This document shows positions 53,501 to 64,000 of a stretch of 64,000 nt of DNA, one piece after another. The first letter of the stretch is position 1, and each line of letters opens with the position of its first letter. The position numbers and the translations under genes were made by a program. The notes under the pieces were generated by a model. It was not told where the DNA came from, did no database searches, and saw nothing but the letters and a program-made list of their open reading frames with translations. The DNA comes from Prosapia bicincta (taxonomy: Eukaryota > Arthropoda > Insecta > Hemiptera > Cercopidae), in assembly GCA_036971475.1 (NCBI GenBank), contig JBAIZL010000003.1, positions 88,489,042 to 88,553,041 on the forward strand. Direction: 5' to 3'.

Positions 53501-54294
53501 ACTACTACTACTGTTGGTTGACAATTATCACCCAAGGAAGATTGCAAAAGGATTGTAAATACAGGATAAAGGTATAAAGCTCACTGTTCTTAGATCACAT
53601 ATATGGAATTGCTTAACTGAAAGATACCAACTTTCTAAAGGGGTCATGAAAAATTGAATACCCAATACACCACACTGAGAAGGATAAGAAAGGTGGTACA
53701 AAGACATACTAAATTATAGATAAAATAATAACCCGGTTTTGAATGCAGAGGAAATATGATTCATAATGAAGATCTGCTTTCAGTTAGGGTGGAGAGTAGG
53801 GTCTATCTGCTGATAAGTTAAATATTCTAAATTTCGCATAATATTAATTAAAACAGAGTCAATTATTTTACCCTGTAAAGGATTAAATTCACCTTTATAC
53901 TCCAAACATAGCACATCTACTTCAAGCGTTCAACTCGGTTCATTTGAGCCATTATTTTTCTCTGCTCCATGATCAATTTGCTTTTTCCTTAGGCCTATCT
54001 TTAATCAATTTTCCTTATCTTTTTATCATTATTTTTAACATGACGACAATCTTCACTCTACTGTTACTTCCATTCAACACAAATATTTAATTACAAAACT
54101 TCTGGAAATGCCGGCTTTTAAAAACAATATGATTCATAGAGTGGCACTTCACTAATTAAAATTTATACAAACTTGAAATGCCAAAAAATAAGAATTTAGA
54201 GAACTTTGTCTACATTACTGTGGGAACCATAGTACCTACATTGTATTAGAGGGTTAATACTTGGCAGAGATTGCTTGAATTTAAATTCTTCGAT

Positions 54295-54295
<1 letters not shown>
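53501..54295. other. Spacer right of the LINE corpse
   Basis: AT-rich; the first part may be 3' sequence of the LINE remnant but cannot be assigned. No gene recognised. Confidence 0.4.

Positions 54296-54357
<62 letters not shown>
54296..54357. repeat. (TA)n microsatellite, first of a pair
   Basis: About 30 TA dinucleotides. A second long TA run starts about 135 bp downstream. Confidence 0.96.
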
Positions 54358-54359
<2 letters not shown>

Positions 54360-54489
54360 AGGTTAGTTTTGGACCTTGGTTAGTTTTAGTTTTTAGGTTG
54401 TTTAAGTGCTTTTATGTGTTTCTATTTCAAGACTACAGAGTGGACTCTTACCAAGGTAAGTCTGTCAGTCTCCTAGTCCAAAAAATCTA

Positions 54490-54491
<2 letters not shown>

Positions 54492-54569
<78 letters not shown>
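54492..54569. repeat. (TA)n microsatellite, second of a pair
   Basis: About 38 TA dinucleotides. The 54358-54491 segment between the two runs has TTAGGTTAGTTTTGGACC at its start and no homology I recognise. The open frame across the run encodes only alternating Tyr and Ile. Confidence 0.96.
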
Positions 54570-54572
<3 letters not shown>

Positions 54573-54711
54573 TACAAATTAATTTTAATGAGAAAACAGT
54601 TATTTTAAATGCTACAAAACATTAATCGTCTTTAAAACTTGAGAAATTATAAGCTTACCCTCACTATAAACCTAAATAAAACTCTATAAACCCATTTTTT
54701 ATTAATACAGA
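54570..54711. other. Short AT-rich link
   Basis: Nothing recognisable between the TA run and the Penelope-tail hairpin. Confidence 0.4.
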
Positions 54712-54830
54712 GAAATTCTTGAATTTTGTAGTCCATTGCATTAGGAGAAACTTAATTAATCGTTTATAAATTAGTTTATGACTATCCAAAAAAATTTACA
54801 AAATTAAAGTTCGGATAGTCATAAACTAAT
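54712..54830. repeat. Penelope-tail hairpin with longer inverted arm
   Basis: 54712-54787 is an inverted copy of the Penelope tail: its reverse reads GGATAGTCATAAACTAAT, an ACGATTAAT string, and then ATGGACTACAAAATTC. A 25-nt spacer with AAATTTACAAAATTAAAG (the last bases of the element before the tail) separates it from the direct right arm 54813-54830. The arms pair perfectly over 18 bp (54770-54787 with 54813-54830). It is therefore a remnant insertion with an inverted tail on the left and a direct tail on the right. Confidence 0.75.
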
Positions 54831-57130
54831 GTAAACGTAATTAACTGAGAAATTATCAAAATAAAATACTATAGCACAAGTTTTAATTTCTAGCTAACAT
54901 AAGCTGATTGTATAGTTTTAACGCACGTATATTGTTCAAAGACCAAGTAAAATGGAAGCAACTTGTTTGATTTGACAGTTAGTTAAAGTATGACACTTAT
55001 TTATCTTTTTTATAACCAAACATATTCATTTAATAGAATAATTTATGGTTATATTTTAATACTATTATGTTGTGATATAGTATAACTGCAATCATTTATA
55101 AGATTACTTGATACATCTGTAAATGAGGTTATGTTTGTAAGGTAATTAATGTAAGTTATAGCAACCATTTATGATTGCAACATTTAAAATAACTTTTTAT
55201 TGTTTAAAATAAATTTTTAAGTAATGTGTGAAAACAAATGAAAAAATCAATTTTGAAACCGTCTTTGTCACACATTTTTGTATGACGTTAATTAGGACAG
55301 ATTAAATCTTTAACTGAAACACTTCATGATCCAATTATTTCTTCAGGATAACCCTACTTCACACAGCTTATCTCTCTGACACAAAAAAGACTGCAAAATA
55401 CTATTCTAGTAATTTTTAAAATAAAAAGAGAATTTGTGAAACATCAAATTTTGTTGTAATCTCACAATTCTTTTTTATTTGTCTAATAAGATCTTTATTA
55501 GCAAGTATTTGCATTAAAAGTGCCATAATGAAAATATACCTAAAATATCATACCCGCTTGCTTGGAAAACAATAAGCTCTAAGGTTCTTCTTGTCATACA
55601 GCAAACAATTTTCAAAATCTTGCTAACTTAATATCTTCAACAAACACACAATCCTTTAAAATGCTTAAAAAACTCAAAAGAAATATATGTTGTGTTAATG
55701 GTATTCTGATCCAAACTGGAAGTATAAAGACGATAAAGCTAAGAAAGAAAGATATGACTATACTAAATTTAATTTCTGGAACAAATTCATCTTTTATTAA
55801 TTAAACTGTTACATTATCCTAGAGTAATCATTTCAACTGTTATTCTAATTATCAAAGAAAAAATATACATTATTAATTCTTTCATCATTGAATTATTAAT
55901 ATTTACATTAACATATAGCATACTTGAAGTCAATCATAGTGTGTAATACATTTTGTTATATGTGAGAAAGAAAATATATAAATCGTTGAGTTAGGATATA
56001 ATCCAATGCTGATTCAAATCTAAACCAAAAATTCACAATGTGACATAAAAGAGTGTCAATAAAGTAAACTTTAACCAATATAAATTGAACTAATTGAAAT
56101 TATTAAGAAATTCGTAATATTTATTTAAATTTTTTGTTAAAAACTGCAGGAGCAATTTCTTCGATTATCACAATAATAAAATATAAAAAATATATTTAAA
56201 AAAAAAGACTCCAATATGGACTATACACATAACCAAACTTTGATAAAACAAAATTTACCTCAATGATTCAATGATGATAACAATTCTGCTGATATTGAAA
56301 TTGATGAATTTAGGTAAAAAGAAAAAATACTGTTCTTCTCAATAAATTAATCATGTCACTTCTATTAAGGTAAATAATGACATAATAAACACACCAAACA
56401 CTTTATTATGACTACAAAGTAAAAACATCAACAACTATTCCAATGCCTTCTCAATTTAATTACCGAAACTTCATCTTTGAAAATCAAAGATTGAAAACAA
56501 CTTTTAAGTATTAATAGAGGAACTCGGTCTCAGAAGGTAAAAATTGTTACCTGGTAGCGCAAATAGGCCTAAAAATCAGTGTGAAACATAATTATTTTGC
56601 AGCTTTTGCCTTAAAAGTGTTTACCGAAAATCAATCTAACACAAAAATACGTGAAAACCTCACAGCATTTAATTTTAACAATAAAAATTAGCGTTTTGTT
56701 TTAAAGATACGCTAAAACATTATTTCATTGAAAAAACATCAGAAAATTTTGAATATTTTTAAAAATAACCATTTAGAAACTATCCATTAAAACATATTAA
56801 AAAACCTGTTGCATTAGATGGTAGCCAACAAGAAGACAGTCACAAGCCACAACAATATATTCTATAGAGAATAAAGTAATTTACAATAACAAGTATAAAA
56901 CTAGGAGATATAATTCTATGTGGAACATAAACTAATTTAAGGTATGCTTACTATTCTAGCTTAAAAGTGTGTCAGGACAAACATATCTATTCTATGTCTA
57001 GAGCATCTGAATATAAAACTAAAGATTTTGGATTCGCGTTCCAGTTGTACCAAAGAATATCTGTGAGCGGTTATCACCCATAATACCGCTTGTGAAAATG
57101 AGTACTTGGGCTCAAAACCTAAGCTAAAAT
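54831..57130. other. AT-rich spacer, no gene recognised
   Basis: No frame above chance length, no RNA gene and no repeat family recognised in about 2.3 kb. Confidence 0.5.
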
Positions 57131-57646
57131 CATGGGCGGGCAAGGAGGGCATTGTCCCGCAACTTTCTGGACAGGTGTATATTTTTGTATAATAAAAAAC
57201 TGACAATGAACTCATTAAATTAAAATACTACAAAATTAATAATAGTGCTGACAAACAATATTCTTAGCAGTATCAGTAGTTATTTTGATGGAATGCTAGT
57301 TAATTTCTAATAATAACTTTAGGCCTAAATTCAAAGAAAAATATTAACTTGATTTTAATTTTGCAAGTCATGATGTTCAAAATTAAATGTTGGGAATTGT
57401 TTCAGACGAAGTTTGGTATTCAACATTATGTTTCTCAAAAAAACTAAATCAGGTTTTTTTGAACTTATAACTTTGCAAAATTCGAAACAAATTCAGAGTT
57501 TTGCAAAATTATAGGTCAAAAAACCCCCGATTTGCGTTCTAATAAATATATCATTGAAATCTACAATATTGCCCTCGGAGCCCAAATTTGATACTTACAG
57601 AGCAATTGTGTGCCCCCACAGAATAAAACTTGTAACTCTGCCCATG
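57131..57646. mobile_element. Possible non-autonomous DNA transposon
   Basis: The segment is bounded by CATGGGCGGGCAAGGAGGGC on the left and, at the right, a sequence whose reverse starts CATGGGCAGAGTTACAAG. These could be imperfect terminal inverted repeats. Flanks GCTAAAAT and GCTGATAA are only loosely alike, so an 8-bp target-site duplication is not established. The GGGCGG..GGAGGGCATTG..CCC style of end resembles hAT-type non-autonomous elements. It lies just upstream of hAT coding remnants, so it might instead be the 5' region of that element. Confidence 0.35.
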
Positions 57647-58454
57647 CTGATAATTAATCACCGGATTATATGCATTTGCATATTTAGCCACTTTTTACCT
57701 TGTTTGCATATTTTAACTAAACAGTATTGATAATTCATATTTAATGCAAAATTGAAAGTTTGGAAGTCATTTCGATACAGTGTATCAAAATATACCAGGT
57801 GAATCAACATCACGCAAAAATTACAAACTGACAATTTACCTATATGTTCTGGAATAAATACGCAATGAACTCAAAGACAACATTATTTGGATTTCAGCTG
57901 ACGAAACTACAGATACTTGTGGCCGTTACATGGCAAATTTAATTGTTGGTGCATTTAAACCAGCCTTCTTCTTTCTATTTGGTGGCCTGCAAAGAACTAG
58001 AAAAGACAAAACATTCTACGATTGTCAGATTTGTGAAAGAGAGTACTAAAAATATATTTCCAGAATCTTATGCAGATGAAAGGGTGTTCCTGTTTCTCTC
58101 AGATGCTGCTCCCTACATGATCAAGGCAGGAAAATCCCTTCAAGTATATTATCCCAATTTGATTCATGTTACAGGTTTTGCTCACTGAGTACATGACCTC
58201 CTGAAGAAGTACGATCCACATTTGGGAATGTAAATAAACTGATCTCATCAATAACAAAAGTGTTTCTTAAGGCACCTTCTCGCAACAAGGCCTACAAAGA
58301 AAAACTACCAAATGTGCCTTTACCTCCTGAACCAGTGGTAACTCCTTGGGATACGTGGGTCAATGCTGTCTTGTTTTACAATGAACATTTCGAGGCCATC
58401 AAAGGTGTAGTAAACGACTTCAATAGTGCAGAGGCTTTGGCAGTTTGTCCGTGC

Positions 58455-59096
58455 AAGGAAGCATTTTTTTTTTTTTTTTTTAAACTTGGGAGCGGGTTTT
58501 AAACTGCCCGAAGCACTGCTACCTTAAGGTATATTGTACTTACCTCCCTGATCTAGTCAAATAACCCCTTCCCTCTTACCAGGTTTAGGAGTTTCCTGAC
58601 TAGTGTTTTACCTTCAGCATCCACCAGAGCTGTTCCATCACCAAAGAGGTTGAAGCGCCTCTCAGCAAGTACTTCACATCTGTAAATAATGTGTGTGGCA
58701 GTCTCCAGTTCCTGCCCGCATAGTCTGCACACTGGTTCATGTTTGTAGATACCCATTTTATGCAGATGTTTCCTTAGTCCACCGTGTCCCGTGAGTAGAC
58801 CTGTGGCTATCCTCAATTCCTGCCTAGACAGATAGATGAGACTCTTCTGCAGCCCCAAGGAAGGTTTCCTAAGGGTTAGCTTACTGTGTCTCATCCCTTC
58901 AGCCCTGATCCAGTGCTCACAGTGTCTTTCAGCCATCCACCTTCGCCCTGCCATCTTGACCATGGATTTGGAAATACCTACCGCAGGCTCCGGTCCAATC
59001 AGGGGAGTCGAAGACCCCTCCCTGGCCAACGCATCTGCGGCTTCATTTCCAAGTATTCCCCTATGCCCTGGCACCCAACCTATCTAAGGAAGCATT
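58455..59096 (-). mobile_element. 5'-truncated LINE insertion with TSD and poly(A)
   Basis: Body 58466-59085, oriented on the minus strand. The 11-bp target-site duplication AAGGAAGCATT is at 58455-58465 and 59086-59096. A run of 18 T on the plus strand (58464-58481) is the poly(A) tail of the inserted strand. A 3' UTR of about 70 bp separates the tail from the stop codon. All three hallmarks of target-primed reverse transcription (5' truncation, A tail, exact duplication) are present, and the coding part is still open, so the insertion is far younger than the hAT copy it interrupts. Confidence 0.95.
58553..59085 (-). CDS. LINE ORF2 C-terminus: RNase H end and zinc knuckle
   Basis: An open frame of about 175 codons encodes the end of a Jockey/R1-like LINE polyprotein. 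It starts inside the RNase H domain at GWVPGHRGILGNEAADALAR, which holds the last catalytic Asp of RNase H. LREGS-type sequence and GPEPAVGISK follow, then YLSRQELRIATGLLTGHGG, LRKHLHKMG, and the knuckle CRLCGQELETATHIIYRCEV followed by AERR. It ends at a stop near 58553. The RT, endonuclease and ORF1 are missing through 5' truncation, so it has no start of its own; the Met at 59074 replaces nothing functional. No stop or frameshift is seen within the fragment. It is a dead-on-arrival copy, not a host gene. Confidence 0.92.
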
Positions 59097-59545
59097 AAAC
59101 TATTCCAGTATTAAATAAAACATTCCTGTGATTACCACTCAATTTTCCTAGATACCTGCAAGTATTAAAAAGCTTGAAACTCAAGGTTTGGCGTTGACTG
59201 AATCTATTTAGTTAATGGATAAAATCCGACTACTGAACTCCTCATTGCCGGAGGTATTTCCAAGCAAACTTAAAGAAAAGTTATAAAACATTTTGAACAG
59301 TAATCCAGGCTTTGAGCCATTGTGTCAAATTGATAGTTTTATAAAAGGAACGGGCAAGCTTTGGCAGAAGTAATAAGTGCCAAAATAGCACCCAAATTAA
59401 AATACTGCCCAATTACTTCAGTTGACGTAGAACGGTCCTTTTCTGTTTATAAAAATATTTTGAGCGATTGAAGATACATTTTTACTACCAAACATTTGGA
59501 ACAGTACCTGATCGTTTATGTTTACAATAGTAGCAAAATGTAGAA

Positions 59546-60918
59546 TGTTTTAATTAAGGTATTAAATTAGTACAGATACAAAAATACTGATTAAGTTACT
59601 AACTTTTAACAGTTAAGCTTTTCAATAACAATTATACAAATAATTGTTTATACATGTATATATTTTGATATGTTTCACTTGTCTATAGGAGCACTGACTT
59701 TTTTGTTTAGTGAGGTCAGCCATTTCGATAGATATATCCCATTGTCAACTCAAACCATAACTTTTTGGTTATTTCAGATTAGGGTGGGGGAGGGTAAGAC
59801 TTTTGAATAGCAGGCATTTAGTGGGAGTGGTAAAGTAACAGCATCCCTTGTAATGTTGGGAGGGCTTCGACATTCAAGGGGTCTCCCTAAACATGAAATG
59901 ATATATAGTTTGAATATTGTTAAATACAAATATATTAAGTATAATATATGTTTCAAAACAGAACAATAACACTTTAAAAATATTGGTATCTTGTACTCAA
60001 GTTGAAAGTTGTTTGTTGTAATCATCTTGAATTCACTGAATAAATGAGTGAATAAATTCACTGAAAGTAATTATATGAGTGGGTTAGCTTCGTCAATGAA
60101 ATGACTATTTCAAAACGTGTTGGCAAGTAGGTCGATATTCACTTAGTTACTCAAATAATTACTTATGATTTATAACAGTTATATTATGACACCTAAAACT
60201 TCTTTAGATGGCATTTTTAGAAAAAATTAAATGTCAAAGAAATTGCAAATTTATAATTTGCTTGTTATTTAAGTTTAGTTCTGATTATCCACCTGCCTAT
60301 GAACTATACTGACATTGCCAATAGCCACAACTACATATGACAGAGAATTAGCAAATTTAATACTCATATAGTTGTATCTAAGAAAAATAAACAACGCATT
60401 TGCACATTAGAAATGAAATACATTACCTTCAAGAGGGTGTATAGAGTTTCAAACGGCAGAAGGCGATTGCGGAGGTTTACTCCGCACAAATACCTTATAG
60501 CATTTAAACGGTTTACGATTTTACATTTGGTTGTCCTTTCAATTAAATACTATTTAAATGCATTGTAAATAATTTCAGACATCATTATTGTACAATTTTT
60601 ATTTTCTAAACGTCATATTACTAAAAATATTTTGAATTGTTAAAACATGTAAGCAATGTATACTAGACCACTGTTTTCATTAGGGGTGAGGTGTTTACAG
60701 GTTATTTTCCTGTAATAAAGTAATACGTCTAAACATAAAAGTTATTTTATCGTGATGGTAGGCCCTGCATATAAGAATATGAAATTAATTGTAATATGTA
60801 GTGAAAATAAAGAAATTTTTATTCAAATATATAACCCTGAATATTAGTGGATGAAAAATAAAATTGGCTTCATAACACAACAGGTTCTAGCAGAATCTTA
60901 TAGTCTTTGTTGAAAAAG
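59546..60918. other. AT-rich spacer, no gene recognised
   Basis: No domain-bearing frame. A minus-strand frame at 59774-60061 lacks motifs. A small GCGGAGGTTTACTCCGC hairpin lies near 60469. Confidence 0.5.
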
Positions 60919-61240
60919 CTATTCATAATTGTTCATTTCTAAGTTTACTAGTGTAGCATGAATATGACCCACTCTCATGAGAATGTTTTTTTTTTGCTGT
61001 TCTCCCTTCCCTTTCTGGTTCAGTATACCACTGCATTTTTTGTATTTTACTAAAAAAAGTTCTTTTTTATTGCAAAACTGCACTGCAACAGCCTCCTGGC
61101 GGATTTTTAGCGGGATTTTCCCTATAAAGTCAAAATCTGACAACATTTCAACAAATCGGTCATTTTCGTCATCTTCAGATTCATCTATTATATCTCCATT
61201 TGTTTCATTGACTTCTTAATCAGGTTCATCATCTGGCAAA
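60919..61240 (-). pseudogene. Acidic coding-like remnant, unassigned
   Basis: A minus-strand frame of 75 codons from a Met at 61146 extends upstream in the same frame, through about 30 further codons without a stop, to a stop near 61202. Beyond that stop more coding-like sequence continues (SLPDDEPD). The peptide is strongly acidic at its N side (IIDESEDDENDRFVEMLSDF) and basic after it (VQFCNKKELFLVKYKKC). Acid-rich N-terminal regions occur in piggyBac-type transposases and other mobile-element proteins, but no diagnostic motif is visible. The surroundings are AT-rich spacer. I do not recognise it; it may be a remnant of an element or of a host exon. Confidence 0.3.
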
Positions 61241-62628
61241 GAGACACGGTTTCATGAAAATCATCAAATAGCTGTTTAACAAAATTTCTGATAGAAAGTA
61301 TTTATTGATTTTATTCTTTTTCGACACCACATAGCATTTGACAAATTCTCTCCTCTTCAAATGGAACAATAGTAAAATGTAAAATTTAGATACTAAAAAG
61401 ACATACAACACTAAAATAATAATAACAACAAAACCAGCAATAATTTAGCTCCACAAAGTCTTTTGTAACGTAAATACATACATACGTGAATAAATCTTTT
61501 GTGCTGCACAAGGAACCCCGCAAAAATAACTTACACGAAAGGGCGCTTGCGGACAAAACCGCCGCAGTCTGACCGCATGTGACAAAGATTAAATTCACAC
61601 TAAAACTAAGAGAAAAAATGAACCAAAATAGGTTTTGCCATTTTTCTAGAATGCAGGCTGTGGAGTAACGAGCCGGAAATAAACTACTAACAATTAGAAA
61701 AACATTATCTTAACAAATAATGATACGTGTGGAGAAAAACTCTGCATGCAGTCTCTCGAAGGTTAATGAAAAAATATCTAAATACGGAAAAACAAATATT
61801 TTAACAATTGAAGTAATATTGTGAAGCAAGTATTGTAAAAACAAATGTCTCACATTGAAATAAAATTAAAATTTGACATTTTCATGACCACAACTAAATG
61901 CTTTGTCTAAGTTTGTGAATAAATTTGACAAATAAGTGAACTGAATAATATGTCTTATAGAACTGTCTATCAAAAACACTTTATATCATACATGAATTAT
62001 TTTAAAACTTTATGTGTATTTATTTGAGAAGGATGTCATTAAATATATTGTGCGAGTGACTAGATTTATTGTGTCATTATCAGAGACATTGCAAGTTTCA
62101 ATGTACTAGGCGCCTGTCACAAAATAGTTTTACAGGCCTAAATATTTTTTTGAACAACATTTCTTTAGTTCTTCCAAAAAATATCATGACAATTAAAGTG
62201 AAATGATCTGTAAGTTTCGGCAGCTTTAAAGAAAAAAATTGATGATTTAACCAAACTTCAATTTAGACTGAAATACATAAACATAAGAAGAAATCAAATA
62301 AGCCCAAATGGCTAGAATGTTTGGTTTAGTAAGTTAAATCAATTTAATCAGTTTAAGATCAATTGGCAATTGAATTGAGATTAGCAAAACATCTGCACAA
62401 ATTATGTTAGAATAGAATTTTATAGTCACAAAAGTTTTATCGGTTTACTTTTATTGGCATTGCAAATACTATAGTGCACTCAATGGAAAAGTAGCCACCT
62501 TGAGGGTGATGTATTAATTGATTTGAAACAGTTAACAACAAAATTGACTGTCAAACATGGTAGTCACTATTAAGGCAAAAGTTCTGAAGTCTACATTTCA
62601 TAAATCAATTAAAAAAAACTTTTACATA
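61241..62628. other. AT-rich spacer, no gene recognised
   Basis: Short frames at 61229-61411 and 61386-61598 lack domains. Nothing else is recognised. Confidence 0.45.
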
Positions 62629-62970
62629 CAGTACCGCTCAAATTAATTGGAACACACAGGGAATTTCACTCTTTTCATCATGCGACAGTTGGCTTCACTG
62701 CTAGAGTACTTTGATTTTGTTTTAATACAACCTAACCTCACAAACAATTAGTGCACAAGTGATTCTTTGTGCTTTACACCTTTTCAGTGAAGTATTCTGA
62801 GTTTTTATTATTGTTGCAAGTTTGTGTGTTTGTTTAACAAACTTATTTTAGTTTTACAATAACTCAATTGATGGATACCACACCTAGAAAACGTAGCAAG
62901 ATTATTATGCTACATCAGTATGGAATTATGTCTCAGAGGAAGAAACCTGAAAAGGTATTGAACTTTTAAC
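62629..62970 (+). mobile_element. Tc1-like transposon 5' end with truncated transposase
   Basis: A TA dinucleotide (62627-62628) is followed by CAGTACCGCTCAAATTAATT and GGAACACAC, a typical Tc1-family terminal inverted repeat start. About 215 bp of leader precede an ATG at 62872. From there MDTTPRKRSKIIMLHQYG then IMSQRK matches the helix-turn-helix start of Tc1 transposases. The frame then departs from the family after MSQRK and stops within about ten codons. The DDE catalytic domain is not present downstream, and I saw no opposite terminal repeat before the window ends. It is an internally deleted or 3'-truncated copy. Confidence 0.75.
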
Positions 62971-64000
62971 TGTACAATTACTCTAATTCTAATTCAATTT
63001 CATCTTACTTGAGCAATTTTTCAGATGATACTTCTTTTGTTGATTTGAGACAGTTTATGAAATATAAGTCATGATGAATATTAAATAAATAAAATGGGAA
63101 AGTGCATTGATTTTTAAACAGTTATTGAATTGTTTCTCAGTTTTAAGTAATAATTTCAGAATAATAGTTTATAAAATTTTTTGTACTTTGTGATTTCTGT
63201 AATAAATGCATTGCAAAATTGATATTATATTTTTTCAAAGTTAATGCAGGTTAAAAATTCATTTTATTACTACAAATAATTTCTAAATATATACAACTAT
63301 ATCTCACATTAAATTACTTTAAAATGACATTCTGCTGCACTGATTGGGTTGACATTACTTCTTAATTAGTTTATGTTGAACATGATGAAAAATGTAATGA
63401 GAATTTGGAACTTTCATTCGAAAATATGATTGAATCTTATCCGAATTTTGTGTAATTCCTTATATAAATGATGGAATCCACCATGTTCATGGCGGCTCTT
63501 ATTTATTTCTTGAACACTTTTTCTAGTTTTATTTTTTAATCAATATTACATTCGCATGTAATAATAGACCCATGGCTTGCTCGACTGTGAGCTCATCAGT
63601 ACCTGCAGCTCTATTATCGTTTATTCACATTTCACAGCTCTGCTCCAGTGTTCTCAGGCTTCGAAATTAATTTATGAAAACAATTAAAAAAAGGTTTCAA
63701 AACAATTCATTTACCCATTGAATTTTTGAGTGTAGATAAATGCCAAAACAATCTGCAGATAAGTTCTAGAAACATTGTACCAGTTTTCTGTGTCCTTATG
63801 ACTGTTTTCTTCCTTTAAACAAATTCAGAATTCTTATGAAATCTTTTATTACCTCATTTAGTTTAAAAAATTTTCTGCAAAACCACTTGATGAATAATAG
63901 AGTGTTAAGGATAAATTACATGTTTTACTCAAGAACCCTACTAAACCTGTGTTCTTACTTTTTGCAACATCGTCACTACACACAAACATTTCAACATCCA
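62971..64000. other. Right-edge spacer, no gene recognised
   Basis: AT-rich sequence without a recognised gene or repeat. It could contain the decayed interior of the Tc1-like element, but no transposase motif is readable. Confidence 0.45.

Larger units (their letters stand above)
57735..59545 (+). pseudogene. hAT transposase pseudogene, split by a LINE
   Basis: Decayed hAT-superfamily transposase, read on the plus strand. In order the translation shows [92 protein letters not shown] and near the end the dimerisation-type CPITSVDVERSFSVYKNIL. Frameshifts near 57955 and 58215 and several stops disable it. The usual Cys in VTCLAH is Gly here, and the usual RWGTW is PWDTW. The LINE insertion at 58466-59085 interrupts it between CPCKEA and LNYSS, which are continuous without the insert. 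The enzyme family cuts and pastes DNA with 8-bp target duplications. The clade is close to widespread DETTD/SDAAPYM-type sequences in insect genomes, but I cannot place it further. Confidence 0.88.

Noticed and set aside
54398..54625. Frame with a long Tyr-Ile run
   Set aside because: Translation of a (TA)n microsatellite.

Overview
The window is non-coding, repeat-dominated nuclear DNA from an animal, most consistent with an arthropod and probably an insect. The evidence is the mix of mobile-element remnants: a Penelope-like element with a GIY-YIG domain, LINEs with RNase H and a C-terminal zinc knuckle, a hAT transposase of the ADETTD/SDAAPYM type, a Tc1-like transposon end and a tRNA-derived module. 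Long satellite arrays and AT-rich spacers fit as well. I found no intact host gene, no rRNA and no convincing functional tRNA. Nearly all open frames are short and explained by repeats or chance.

Layout. 1-10270: two satellites, A (seven identical 109-bp units, 551-1313) and B (about 61 units of 58 bp, 4446-7990), set in AT-rich spacer with dispersed-repeat pieces. 10271-28670: satellite C, about 168 monomers of 109 bp. It has higher-order structure, including a nearly identical 4.68-kb tandem duplication (17842-22521 and 22522-27201). 28671-38390: AT-rich spacer holding a large inverted-repeat (foldback) structure whose arms carry a tRNA-like pol III module (32700-34600). A perfect 42-bp palindrome sits next to a (TA)n run (34651-34750).

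38395-45330: microsatellites, a 32-bp minisatellite, a Penelope-like 3' fragment with a hammerhead-ribozyme-like motif (39590-40441), a second decayed Penelope fragment (41520-41990), then satellite D (125-bp units). 45690-54570: a third copy of the tRNA-like repeat, a diverged array of about 172-189 bp units (E), a 26-bp minisatellite, a LINE corpse with RT-end and RNase H motifs, and two (TA)n runs. 54571-64000: AT-rich spacer with a Penelope-tail hairpin, a hAT transposase pseudogene split by a 5'-truncated LINE with a poly(A) tail and target-site duplication, an acidic coding-like remnant and the start of a Tc1-like element.

How the parts relate. There is no gene pathway here. What links the parts is repeat turnover: satellites at different ages (identical, higher-order, decayed edges), elements nested in elements, and a short core motif shared by satellite B and isolated single-copy sites. 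The most noteworthy items are the hammerhead-like motif at the Penelope 3' end, the three loci sharing one Penelope tail (two as hairpins), the tRNA-module foldback, and the recent 43-monomer block duplication in satellite C. The setting suggests heterochromatin, possibly pericentromeric or subtelomeric, but this is inference.
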